DNA from: Novosphingobium jiangmenense
GTDB lineage: Bacteria; Pseudomonadota; Alphaproteobacteria; Sphingomonadales; Sphingomonadaceae
DNA: 64,000 bases
Assembly (NCBI RefSeq): GCF_015694345.1
Contig: NZ_JADQDC010000001.1
Coordinates: forward strand, 310,001 to 374,000
Direction of reading: 5' to 3'
The translations under genes and the position numbers were made by a program. A model generated the notes under the pieces. It was not told the DNA's origin, made no database searches, and was given only the letters and a program-made list of their open reading frames with translations. Below are positions 32,901 to 40,421 of this stretch, one piece after another. Positions within the stretch are counted from its first letter, which is position 1. Each line of letters opens with the position of its first letter.

Positions 32901-35708
32901 GGACGTATCCTGCCCGGCGGCGGCGGTGTAGCTGAACACCAGCGTGCTGCTGCCCGAACCGCTCACGTAAGAGGCGGTGCCACCATTGGCGAGCGCGATG
33001 GTCGGCGTGCCGGTGACATAGACCGCTTCGCTGAAGGCCACCGAGAGGTTGACCGATTCACCGATGATCAGATGGCCGTCGTTGGTGCCGTAGCTGACCG
33101 AGGAAACGGTCGGGGCCGTCTGGTCGATCGTGTAGGTCTTGCCCGTCGACGAGGTGCCGTTGTTGCCCGCGGCATCCTGGACGCGGAGCAGGATCGTGCC
33201 GGAGCCGGACAGAGTGGTCGCCCAGGAGACGTTGGTGCCGGTTACCGAGGTGGTGATGTCGGTCCAGTTCGTGCCGTTGTCGGTCGACGCCCAGAGCGAT
33301 TCCGCCGAGGCGGCGCCCGATGCCGTGGTCGCCAGCGCGGTCGAGAGCGTGGCGGTTACGGTCTGGGTGCCGGTGTTGGTGACGCCATCGGTGCCGCTGT
33401 TGCCGTTGTCGGCGCTCAGCGCGACATTGCTGACGGTCTTGGTCGGGGCGACGAGGTCGACGATCAGGGTGCCGGTCGGGTTGACGGCGTTGAAGCCCGT
33501 GGCCGTGACGGCGTTGCCGGCAGTGTCCGCGATCGTGCCGGTGAGTGCGCCGGTGGTGGCAGTGGCAAGGTCAGCCGTGTCCTGACCGGCGCCGACGGTG
33601 TAGCTGAACACCAGGGTGCTGGTGCCCGAACCGCTGACGTACGTGGCGGTGCCGCCGTTCGCGAGCGCAATCGTCGGCGTGCCGGTGACGGTGACGGCCT
33701 CGCTCATGGCGACCGAGAGCTGGACGGTGTCGCCGAGCTTGAGCGTGCCGTCGTTGGTGCCGTAGCTGATCGACGAGACGGTCGGGGCGACGGTATCGAC
33801 GAGCAGCGTGCCGGTGGGGTTGACGGCGTTGAAGCCCGAAGCCGTGACGGCATTGCCGGCGGCGTCGTTGATCGTGCCGGTGAGCGCGCCGGAAGCGGCG
33901 GTGGACAGGTCGGACGTGTCCTGACCGGCGCCTACGGTGTAGCTGAACACCAGGGTGCTGGTGCCCGAACCGCTGAGGTAGTTGGCGGTGCCGCCGTTGG
34001 CGAGCGCGATGCTCGGCGTGCCGGTGACGGTGACGGCTTCGCTGAAGGCGACCGAAAGGTTTATCGCCTCGCCAATGGCGAGATTGCCGTCGTTCGTACC
34101 GTAGCTGATCGAGGAAACCGTAGGGGCGGTCGTGTCGACGACCAGCGTACCGGTCGGGTTGACGGCGTTGAAGCCGGAAGCGGTGATCGCATTGCCGGCA
34201 GCGTCAGTGATCGTGCCGGTCAGGGCGCCGGTCGCTGCGGTGGCAAGGTCAGCCGTATTCTGGCCCGCCGCAACGGTATAGGTAAAGACGAGAGCGTTGG
34301 TGCCCGAACCGCTGGTGTAGCTGGCCGAACCGCCGCCCGTCAGGGCGATGGTCGGGGTACCCGTGACCACCACTGCTTCGCTGGTGTTGACCGTGAAGGT
34401 GACAGTCTCGCCCGCCCGCAGCGAACCATCGTTGGTGCCATAGACGATCGAAGTTACAGTAGGAGCAACAACGTCCACCGCCACAGTGCCGGTCGGGTTG
34501 ACGTTGTTGAAACCGGCAGCTGTCACAGCTGTACCGCTGGTCACCGACGTGATCGTGCCAGTACCGGCAAGCGCCGCTGTGGCCGCCGTTGCAAGGTCGG
34601 CAACGCTCGTATTGCCAGCGGCAACCGTATAGCTGAAAACAAGCGCCGTCGTGCCAGAGCCGCTCACATAAGTGGCAGATCCACCGTTGTTGAGCGTAAT
34701 GGCAGGCGTACCACCGGCGACAGTGACGGCTTCGGAGAAGGTCACCGTAAAGTTGATGACTTCGCCGACACTAAGCGCTCCGTCGTTCGTGCCATAGGCG
34801 ATGGACGAAACAGTGGGCGTAGTAGCTGCGGCAATCGTCAGTGTCTGCGTGGTGTTGGGCAAAGCAGTTGCGCCAGCCACGGAAGCGGACGTTGACGCAA
34901 AGATTGTGTAGGTGCCAGCGGCCAGCGTGAAAATGTTTGAGGTCCACGCCGCATTGGTCTGCGCCGTGTTGAAGGTGATGGAGTCGACCTGCGTAGTAGT
35001 GCCCGCGCCGTTAGTGGCGTAGATGTAAAGCTTGTCGTTCTTGGCGTTTGTAGCCAGACCGCTGACCTGAATGCTGGTCGACGTCGTACGCCAGTCTCCG
35101 AGCGTACCGGTATCATAAGTCGAGACGAGTGTAGTCAACGTGACGCTGGACAGGACGGTTTCTACCGCAATCTGCTGCCCGTTGACCGTTACGGTGCCCG
35201 TGCCCTCGGTGCCGTAAAAACTGGTCAGTGAGCTGGTCGACGACAATTCGCCGAGGGCAAGTGCGGCGAAGATTCCGCCTTCTTCGCCCAGCGCGTCACG
35301 GCCGCCGTTGAGCAGCGTGTCGAAGGCGTGGCCGACTTCGTGCAGGAGCAGATCGACGATGGCGTCAGTCGACGTGGCCTGCGCAAGGACATCTGCGTTC
35401 AGGTAGATGACCGGCGTACCGTTAGGCCCGGCGGCGGCATAGGCGGCCAGCGCGCCGTTCATGTCGGCGCCGGACAGCACGTCGACGGTGAAGCCGAGAT
35501 TGCCGCCGAGGATGAGTTCGCGCAGCGTCAGGATGTTCTGTTCGAAGGTGGCAGCGTCGGTGCCGGCGGTCGCATAGGCGGCGCGCAGCATGTCATCGAA
35601 GCTGTCCGACGAAGCGAGGCTGACCAGAAGGTCGGTTACCTGCGCGGCTGCACCATCGAGAATGGTCTGCTGCCCGGTCGCAAAAACATCTGAGTCAAAC
35701 GAAAACAT
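29937..35708 (-). CDS. Giant RTX-type repeat adhesin with N-terminal HExxH domain
   Basis: A 1,923-residue protein without a Sec signal, as expected for type I secretion. Residues 1 to about 190 form a separate domain with a zinc-protease-like HEVGHAFD motif (H123, E124, H127) followed by GEEGGIF. After a linker come ten Ig-like repeats of about 112 residues (APTVSSISYGTNDG at the start of each, FNxVNPTGTLxVD at the end), one divergent copy and a final Ig-type domain. Calcium-binding nonapeptides (GNDVIYGGAGDDTMDGG, GNDTLTGNAGNDILIGSAGN) fill the C-terminal 270 residues, with a hydrophobic end (ASDFLIVA). It is the likely cargo of the adjacent transporter. Start chosen at ATG 35708; GTG 35717 is possible. 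Surface adhesion is the likely role; proteolysis is open. Confidence 0.88.
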   Translation of the reverse strand: MFSFDSDVFATGQQTILDGAAAQVTDLLVSLASSDSFDDMLRAAYATAGTDAATFEQNILTLRELILGGNLGFTVDVLSGADMNGALAAYAAAGPNGTPVIYLNADVLAQATSTDAIVDLLLHEVGHAFDTLLNGGRDALGEEGGIFAALALGELSSTSSLTSFYGTEGTGTVTVNGQQIAVETVLSSVTLTTLVSTYDTGTLGDWRTTSTSIQVSGLATNAKNDKLYIYATNGAGTTTQVDSITFNTAQTNAAWTSNIFTLAAGTYTIFASTSASVAGATALPNTTQTLTIAAATTPTVSSIAYGTNDGALSVGEVINFTVTFSEAVTVAGGTPAITLNNGGSATYVSGSGTTALVFSYTVAAGNTSVADLATAATAALAGTGTITSVTSGTAVTAAGFNNVNPTGTVAVDVVAPTVTSIVYGTNDGSLRAGETVTFTVNTSEAVVVTGTPTIALTGGGSASYTSGSGTNALVFTYTVAAGQNTADLATAATGALTGTITDAAGNAITASGFNAVNPTGTLVVDTTAPTVSSISYGTNDGNLAIGEAINLSVAFSEAVTVTGTPSIALANGGTANYLSGSGTSTLVFSYTVGAGQDTSDLSTAASGALTGTINDAAGNAVTASGFNAVNPTGTLLVDTVAPTVSSISYGTNDGTLKLGDTVQLSVAMSEAVTVTGTPTIALANGGTATYVSGSGTSTLVFSYTVGAGQDTADLATATTGALTGTIADTAGNAVTATGFNAVNPTGTLIVDLVAPTKTVSNVALSADNGNSGTDGVTNTGTQTVTATLSTALATTASGAASAESLWASTDNGTNWTDITTSVTGTNVSWATTLSGSGTILLRVQDAAGNNGTSSTGKTYTIDQTAPTVSSVSYGTNDGHLIIGESVNLSVAFSEAVYVTGTPTIALANGGTASYVSGSGSSTLVFSYTAAAGQDTSDLATAASNALTGTITDLAGNTVTSGGFNGVNPTGTLPVDGTAPTVLSISYDAPGSTVKVGDLVTFTVNMSEAVAVTGTPAITLANGGTATYSGGTGTSALTFTYTVAAGQDATSLATAASGALTGTIKDIPGNAVVASSFNGVTTTTSLAVDATAPTVSSISYGTNDGHLIIGESVDLSVVFSEVVTVTGTPTIALANGGTATYASGSGTNTLVFTYTAAAGQDTADLSTALTGALSGTIKDAAGNAVSTGGFNNVNPTGTLAVDTTVPSLTSLVYVPSDGGVKLGSTVTLTVGMSEAVTVTGTPTITLANGGTATYVSGSGTSTLTFSYTVGAGQDTSDLVTASSNALTGTITDVEGNTVNAASFNSVDPSGTLAVDATAPTVSSITYGTNDGHLIIGESVNLNVAFSENVVVTGTPTITLANGGTASYVSGSGTSTLVFSYTAGAGESTADLATAASNALTGTIKDSVGNAVTASGFNGVNPTGILPVDGAAPTVSSIAYGTNDGTLKAGDSVNLNVTFSENVVVTGTPTIALANGGTATYASGSGTSTLVFTYTASAGQDTTDLATALTSALTGTIKDAPGNAVVSGGFNNVNPTGTLAVDTVAPTVSFSIANVTDDNRLSLSEAGANVNITGTVGDDVQNGDAVTVRVNGTDYTGTVANGAYSVAVSGADLQAAGSLSVAIRSVDAAGNATTVTDTKTFNVDGLVQTTGMAGNNVIKGTAGNDVIYGGAGDDTMDGGQGSDIYLINAATEHGKAEISDTGTSGIDEVRFTATATGTLTIFGGDSGIERVVVGTGTAANAVTTGTVTLNVNASAAAGALELVGNNGTNSLIGGAGNDKLVGNGGNDTLTGNAGNDILIGSAGNDTLRGGAGADAFVFDAAPNATNNLDTIVDFVSGTDQIWLSKAVFTGLTGLADTVLDSAAFHIGAAAHDADDRLIYNSSTGALLYDADGNGAGAAVQIAVLSAATLGGARPTLAASDFLIVA
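30255..30765 (-). repeat. RTX calcium-binding nonapeptide blocks of the adhesin
   Basis: Two clusters of GGxGxDxxx-type repeats: one at about 30650-30765 (GNDVIYGGAGDDTMDGG) and one at about 30255-30430 (GNDKLVGNGGNDTLTGNAGN, GNDTLRGGAGADAF). They form calcium-bound beta-rolls that fold after type I export. Confidence 0.85.
31090..34830 (-). repeat. Tandem Ig-like repeats of about 336 bp inside the adhesin gene
   Basis: The codons for the TNDG element recur on the plus strand near 31384, 31724, 32056, 32401, 32720, 33078, 33753, 34090, 34432 and 34784, giving ten copies with a spacing of about 320 to 360 bp and one divergent unit between 33078 and 33753. Several copies (those containing GHLIIGES) are nearly identical over long stretches, which makes recombination and assembly collapse likely here. 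Confidence 0.85.
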
Positions 35709-35717
35709 GCCCACCAC

Positions 35718-35930
35718 CTACCTCATGAACTTGAACACCGGCGGTTTGCCCGCCTCGATTGGACCAATCATCATCAGGCAAGGAGCGACCTTGCCCTCTT
35801 CACTCATTGCGCGACCCGGCATGTGCAGCATGCACTGCCGGTCCAGATCATCGGGAAAATCATCACATCCCGAAAGCACATCATCACTTTTGTCATGCAC
35901 AGGACGGAAATCGATCGCTGAAGGAATCAC
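35718..35930 (-). CDS. Possible small protein ahead of the adhesin gene
   Basis: An open frame of 70 codons from a GTG, ending in TAG 9 bp before the adhesin ATG. It encodes three well-spaced cysteines and a Met-rich C-terminal half (MLHMPGRAMSEEG, PCLMMIGPIEAGKPPVFKFM). The third-position base pattern in the last 45 codons looks like coding sequence. If real, it would be translated just before the adhesin, perhaps as a leader or a small partner protein. No family is recognised, the start is unsure, and it could be chance. Confidence 0.35.
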   Translation of the reverse strand: MIPSAIDFRPVHDKSDDVLSGCDDFPDDLDRQCMLHMPGRAMSEEGKVAPCLMMIGPIEAGKPPVFKFMR

Positions 35931-36597
35931 CTGAAACCAGTTTCGGGCTGTTTCTGTCCATCCCGATGCGGTTAGCTCCGGACTTCAGGCTTGCGTTTCA
36001 GCACTCGCTGCCCCGAGCAAGCGACTGAAAACCAGCAATCTTCGGTGATCTTTCGCCCCCCGCACTCCTCTTATCACTTTAGTTAATCACGTTTTTTCAG
36101 TGATATGCTTGACTTCCCATTTACTCTTCGACGGAAGGGCCAGACATAACCATATGGTTTATGGGTAGAGCAGATGATAAAAAAATGATGTCTTTTCCGT
36201 CTCGACGAAGGGGCCTCGCAGAACTCCGCGCAGTGCCCCGCGTGGGCAGAAAATGACCTTAACTGTCACAAAACGTGGAAAGATGGGGCTTTCGAACATC
36301 GCCACCGGCTCGTGCGACTTCGGCCGGCGCCGTCTCCTCGCCGCCCACCTGTTCACCCTTTTTTAATCAAAGGAGCGGGCACACTACCGGTCTGCGAGTT
36401 GATCTGGTGATGTATTCGGCCGTTGCGAAACAAATCAAAGCGAAGCCGGTTTAGGCCGGACCGCCCGAGCAGCCGAATCAGCATCGAAAAGAAGGTCGCA
36501 TTGTCGGGCACGAGCCCGTTGGCTTTGTCCGCCCGTAGCAGTGATCAGGCTCCGGCGCCCTTGTGCCGCCTGGGCCCGGCCTGCGGCTTTTCAGCCC
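35931..36597. promoter_or_regulatory. Gene-free region upstream of the adhesin and downstream of mucR
   Basis: 667 bases with AT-rich patches and no convincing gene. Visible elements are three ATCAC half-sites (36073-36077, 36086-36090 and, inverted, GTGAT at 36100-36104), and a near-perfect palindrome CATAACCATATGGTTTATG with a perfect core AACCATATGGTT at 36148-36159. It should contain the promoter for the adhesin read leftward. AT-rich upstream DNA is the kind bound by MucR-type proteins, and a mucR gene lies directly beside it, but binding is inference. Confidence 0.4.
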
Positions 36598-37032
36598 TCA
36601 GGACCGCTTTGCCTCGCTGCGACGACCAGTCCACGTTCTGTTGGCCAACTCGCGACGTTCTTTCGAGTACTTGGCAGCAACCATCGGATAGTTGTCGGGC
36701 AGACCGAACTTCTGGCGGTATTCGGCAGGTGTCAGGCCGTGGCGCGAGAGGTGGCGGCGCAATGCCTTGTAGGGCTTGCCGTCAATAAGCGAGATGATGA
36801 AGTCTTCGGATGCGAGCGATTGCTCGATCGAGACGGGCAACTGCTGGTCCGCCGCCGGATCTTCACCAACCGGGCCTGAAGGCTGGGCTGCCAGCTTTTC
36901 GACGATGCCGAACATCGCTGTAAGGAACGCAGCCGCATCATCCTGCCCGGCCTTGGTATTGGGATTGGACAGCCATGCGACCGTCAACTCGCTGGCAAAT
37001 TGCAGCGATCGCGCCGCGTTGACACTGTCCAC
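36598..37032 (-). CDS. MucR/Ros family transcriptional regulator
   Basis: A 144-residue protein whose C-terminal half is the Ros/MucR domain: ISLIDGKPYKALRRHLSRHG, then LTPAEYRQKFGLPDNYPMVA and KYSKERRELA. MucR proteins are H-NS-like silencers that control exopolysaccharide, motility and adhesion in alphaproteobacteria. The position of the first zinc cysteine in the usual VCLEDG motif is serine here (ISLIDG), while the aspartate and both histidines are kept, so zinc binding may differ. The start is GTG. It lies between the adhesin promoter region and the two-component cluster, so control of adhesin and polysaccharide genes is likely. Confidence 0.88.
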   Translation of the reverse strand: MDSVNAARSLQFASELTVAWLSNPNTKAGQDDAAAFLTAMFGIVEKLAAQPSGPVGEDPAADQQLPVSIEQSLASEDFIISLIDGKPYKALRRHLSRHGLTPAEYRQKFGLPDNYPMVAAKYSKERRELANRTWTGRRSEAKRS

Positions 37033-37290
37033 CTGACCACCTGCGGGAAGCTACCTGTCCGTTAACCCGCGCATAGCCGCAACGGCTAATGAAGTAAACG
37101 AACGCGGCGGGCAACTGCGTGATCTGGAGCGCAAAAGCGGGACAGCGGCGGTAACCTCGCCGGAAACAATAGCCATTTGCACAGAAGGAATGGCCCAACC
37201 GGCTATTTCACACTCTGGGCCGGACATGCACTATCGCTGCACAGGCTTCCGGTGCCCTAGTGGCTCTGTCCACCCCGCAGCACGGAAGCT

Positions 37291-37330
37291 GCGCCCCTCG
37301 CAGCTCTGCCACGATCACGGCGAGGGGCGC
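37291..37330. other. Perfect 11-bp inverted repeat in the gap between mucR and the sensor kinase operon
   Basis: GCGCCCCTCGC (37291-37301) and GCGAGGGGCGC (37320-37330) flank an 18-base loop. It lies 63 bp after the stop of the kinase gene read leftward, where an operon terminator would be expected, but no T-run follows on the minus strand. The remainder of 37033-37392 holds nothing recognised apart from the promoter that mucR must have. Confidence 0.5.
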
Positions 37331-37392
37331 ACTCTTTCCACTGAGATCACGCAACTCGCCGGTTCACCGGTAGGCTGCGTTCGCAGCTGCAA

Positions 37393-39756
37393 TCAGGTAA
37401 GGCTGGTCAGTTCACGATCCGGTTGTGCGACCGCTGGGCTTGCCGGATGCATCGGCAGACGCACTTCGAACAGCGCCCCTCCGGCAAGGTTGCGCACTTC
37501 AAGGTGCCCGCCGAAGCCACTGACCAGTCCGAACACGATCGACAAGCCCAGTCCGGTCCCTTCGAGTGGCGGCTTGGTGGTGAAGAACGGTTCGAAGACC
37601 CGGTCGCGGATCTGGTCCGGCACGCCGCCGCCATCATCCTGCACGGCAATCGTGACCCAGGTACCATCGGAGTGGCAGAGCACTTCGACCTGCCCCGAGG
37701 AAGCGCCCTTGCGCCGGGATTCGATCACCGCGTCATGCGCGTTGACCAGCAGGTTCATCAGGACCTGCTCCAGCGCCAGCGATGTTGCCCGGACCGACTG
37801 CTGCAGTTCCAGCCCGGTCGCCTTCAGTTCAATGCGCGACGCTTCGAACTGGGGCGTGACCATTGCGATGACCGACCTGACGGCAGAAGCCACATCCACT
37901 TCGACGATATCGTCGACCGGCATCCTGCCATAGAGCTTCATCTGCCGGATGATTGCGGCGGCGCGTTCGATCTGCCCGACGACGACATCGAGCTTGCCCT
38001 GCAGGGTTTCGATCGGAAGCTGGCTGGTGCGGATGCGCTGGCGGATGTTGGTGACGGCCGCATTCATGATCTGCAGGGGCTGGTTGAGCTCATGCGCCAC
38101 GCCGACAGCCATGCGGCCGAGGCTCGCCATCTTGTCGGCGTGGAGAAGTTCGGCTTCGGCGGCCTTGCGGTCGGAAACGTCGATCAGGAGGCCGACGACC
38201 TCGAGTTGTGCATGTTCGCCGCGTTCGACCGAGAGGCTGTCGAGGATCCAGACGAAGTGACCATCGCGATGGCGCAGGCGATACTCGAACGAGCCCTGCA
38301 TGCCTTCCTTGAGCGCCCGCCTGCGCCGGGCGACCTTTTCGAGATCATCGGGATGATAAAGCTCTTCCAGCCCGTTCATCCGGGTAATCTCGACCGGCGT
38401 GTAGCCGAGCAGGCGTTCGACGCCGCCGCTTACGAACACGACCTCGAATCCGCCAAGCCCGTCGAGATCGACGGCGTAGATCGCGACAGGGGCATTGCGG
38501 GCGATGCTGCGCAAGCGCCGCTGGGCAGACTGAAGGCGCTCGCGCTCGTCGGCGGCGACTTCGCCGGCGCGGGCAATGTCGCGGGCAAGCTCGTCCAGCT
38601 CGGTGAAGTATTCGTCCTCGGCACCGGAAGAGGGATCGTCTTCGCGGGCCACCGACATGCCCACTGCAGTCTGGAGCAGGCGCCGCACCGAGACCTTGAT
38701 CTCGCGGGCGAAGACCGTGGTGAGCGCAATGATCGCGACGATGATGATGGCCAGCAGGCCGAACAGCTGGAGCTGATAGACCCGCATAGCGTCGATCTGG
38801 CGGGAGACCGGAACCAGCACGGAAATATGCCCGTGGCCACCGGGCGCGGGCGCGGACTTGAGATAGACCGATGCAGACAGGCTGGTCATGCGTGATGTGC
38901 CGAACGCCGTCGGGGTCAGGAAGCCCTTGTCTTTCGGGTCGAGCATGGCCTGGCGCATGGAGGCTGCGGGAACGGCGGCGCCAGTAAGAGGCTGGATCCG
39001 GCGATCGGGATGGACGAGATAGACCTGGCCGAAATCGCGGAGCGGTGCCGCACCGACCGGATCTCCGTGCTGGCCGACTGACAGCCTCTGCGCGGCAATG
39101 GCCAGGGCGGCATCGGCCCTTGCCGTTGCCAGCTGGCGCACATCGGCCTCCTTCTCGGGAGCGGCTAGCCGGGTGAAGGCAAGGACCGGAAGGATGCTGG
39201 CGATGGCAAAGCTGGTCAGCACGAAAGTCTCGAGCGAGAGCTTCGGCAGTTCCTGCGCGTGGCGGCGGCGCGTGGCGTAAAACGCGTGATAGAGCAGTTC
39301 GCCGATCGCGACATTGAGCAGGCCGTTGACCGCCTGTTTTACCACGACCAGCGGGAGTGCCACGCCGCCTGTACCCAGCATCCAGCCGTAGCTGGCGAGG
39401 GTCAACGGGGCGCCAAGCACCAGCCAGAACAGCGCGTCGGCGGCAATCGGTGGGAGGCGTCGCTGCAGAATGGCCACCGTCGCCACTTCGGCGGTCCAGG
39501 TGACCATTGCCGCGGGGTGGTGCCAGAGCAGCAGCGTCGGAAGGCTCGCCAATGCCCCGGCGATGATCAGCAGGCGGCGGTCGAGCAACCTTGTCGCGGC
39601 CATGACCACGGCCAGCCCGAACAGCAGATCGAGCCCCCAGCCCAGCGAGAACGGCAGCAGGTTCAGGCCCGCGCCAGCCGCAGCCACGATCGCAAACGTC
39701 GCGAACTGGGACACCGGTGGTGCCATGCCCGATGCTGGCGCGGGGGCTACGTCCAT
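37393..39756 (-). CDS. Membrane sensor histidine kinase with PAS domain
   Basis: A 787-residue protein. About eight hydrophobic segments fill residues 10 to 200 (a MASE-like membrane sensor). A periplasmic sensing region and another helix ([15 protein letters not shown]) near residue 330 follow, then a PAS domain ([20 protein letters not shown]), then the phosphoacceptor region [19 protein letters not shown], and an ATPase domain with [20 protein letters not shown] and GTGLGLSIV. The HELNQPLQ box marks the HPK4-like group. Its start overlaps the receiver gene stop by one base (TGATG). It is the last gene of an operon of receiver proteins and should phosphorylate them. The signal is unknown. 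Confidence 0.9.
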   Translation of the reverse strand: MDVAPAPASGMAPPVSQFATFAIVAAAGAGLNLLPFSLGWGLDLLFGLAVVMAATRLLDRRLLIIAGALASLPTLLLWHHPAAMVTWTAEVATVAILQRRLPPIAADALFWLVLGAPLTLASYGWMLGTGGVALPLVVVKQAVNGLLNVAIGELLYHAFYATRRRHAQELPKLSLETFVLTSFAIASILPVLAFTRLAAPEKEADVRQLATARADAALAIAAQRLSVGQHGDPVGAAPLRDFGQVYLVHPDRRIQPLTGAAVPAASMRQAMLDPKDKGFLTPTAFGTSRMTSLSASVYLKSAPAPGGHGHISVLVPVSRQIDAMRVYQLQLFGLLAIIIVAIIALTTVFAREIKVSVRRLLQTAVGMSVAREDDPSSGAEDEYFTELDELARDIARAGEVAADERERLQSAQRRLRSIARNAPVAIYAVDLDGLGGFEVVFVSGGVERLLGYTPVEITRMNGLEELYHPDDLEKVARRRRALKEGMQGSFEYRLRHRDGHFVWILDSLSVERGEHAQLEVVGLLIDVSDRKAAEAELLHADKMASLGRMAVGVAHELNQPLQIMNAAVTNIRQRIRTSQLPIETLQGKLDVVVGQIERAAAIIRQMKLYGRMPVDDIVEVDVASAVRSVIAMVTPQFEASRIELKATGLELQQSVRATSLALEQVLMNLLVNAHDAVIESRRKGASSGQVEVLCHSDGTWVTIAVQDDGGGVPDQIRDRVFEPFFTTKPPLEGTGLGLSIVFGLVSGFGGHLEVRNLAGGALFEVRLPMHPASPAVAQPDRELTSLT

Positions 39757-40136
39757 CAGGGGTCCAGCCGCTCCCGGATCATCCGCACCAGGAGTTCGAA
39801 ATCCACGGGCTTGGCGAGAGCGGGCACGTCTTCGAGCCGCTGATCGGGGGCGAGGTCGATCATGCCGGTGAGCATGATGAAGCGGACGGTGCGATCGGGC
39901 GGAAGCGCCTCGCGCAGGGTGCGGATCAGGGTGACGCCATCAAGGCGGGCCATGCGCAGATCCGTCACCACGACGCGGATCGCAGCGTCGGCAAGAACCC
40001 GTTCACGGGCGGCCATCGGGCAGCTCTCGGTCGTAACAGGCAGGCCCATCAGTTCGAGAAGTTCGGCATACTCCTCGAGCGCGGCCTGCTCGTCATCGAT
40101 GATGAGAACCGGGCTGGCCGTGGGGGCGCCGGTCAT
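39756..40136 (-). CDS. Single-domain response regulator (CheY-like receiver)
   Basis: A 126-residue receiver with no output domain. The acidic pocket is IIDDEQ (residues 12-17), the phosphoacceptor is D59 in VVTDLRM, the threonine is in MLTGM and the lysine in ALAKPVD. It is translationally coupled to the 67-residue DHp protein upstream (ATGA) and to the sensor kinase downstream (TGATG). A role as a relay or phosphate sink between the kinase and the LuxR regulator at 40422-41219 is likely but inferred. Confidence 0.88.
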   Translation of the reverse strand: MTGAPTASPVLIIDDEQAALEEYAELLELMGLPVTTESCPMAARERVLADAAIRVVVTDLRMARLDGVTLIRTLREALPPDRTVRFIMLTGMIDLAPDQRLEDVPALAKPVDFELLVRMIRERLDP

Positions 40137-40336
40137 TCGCGATACCGGTCGACCACGTCCTGCGCGCGGGCGATCTGCTCTTCGATGCGATCGAGCTTGC
40201 GCTGGAGGTAGTCGTTCAGATCGTCAGGCAGCTTTCCGGCCAGGGCATTGCGCAAGTTGGCGGTGGCAACGCTGATGACGTTGAGGGGCTGGCTCAATTC
40301 GTGGACGAATTTCCTGTCGATGCCGCCGCTTGCCAT
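40133..40336 (-). CDS. Stand-alone DHp (histidine phosphotransfer/dimerisation) mini-protein
   Basis: A 67-residue protein that is just one histidine-kinase phosphoacceptor hairpin. KFVHELSQPLNVISVATANL has the H-box (H12), and the second helix contains KLDRIEEQIARAQDVVDRYR. It aligns along its whole length with the DHp segment of the neighbouring kinase ([33 protein letters not shown]) but has no ATPase domain. The start is well supported: ATG with AAGG 8 bases upstream. It overlaps the receiver gene as ATGA. It could act as a phosphotransferase or form mixed dimers with the kinase; this is inference. Confidence 0.75.
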   Translation of the reverse strand: MASGGIDRKFVHELSQPLNVISVATANLRNALAGKLPDDLNDYLQRKLDRIEEQIARAQDVVDRYRE

Positions 40337-40421
40337 GACCCGACCTTCTGCTTGGCGCAGCGGGGCTGCGCTGTGTGTTTCCGAAGAGCCGGGCCATAGA
40401 TCGGTCGCGCGGTCCTCGCAA

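Noticed and set aside
31716..34895. A 1,059-codon open frame on the plus strand, antisense to the adhesin
   Set aside because: It mirrors the tandem repeats of the real gene, is Arg/Gly/Asp-rich with no fold, and has no ribosome site. Open antisense frames are expected in high-GC repeats.
36159..36356. A 65-codon minus-strand frame between the adhesin and mucR
   Set aside because: Arg-rich start, no ribosome site, no similarity, and it runs through AT-rich control DNA.
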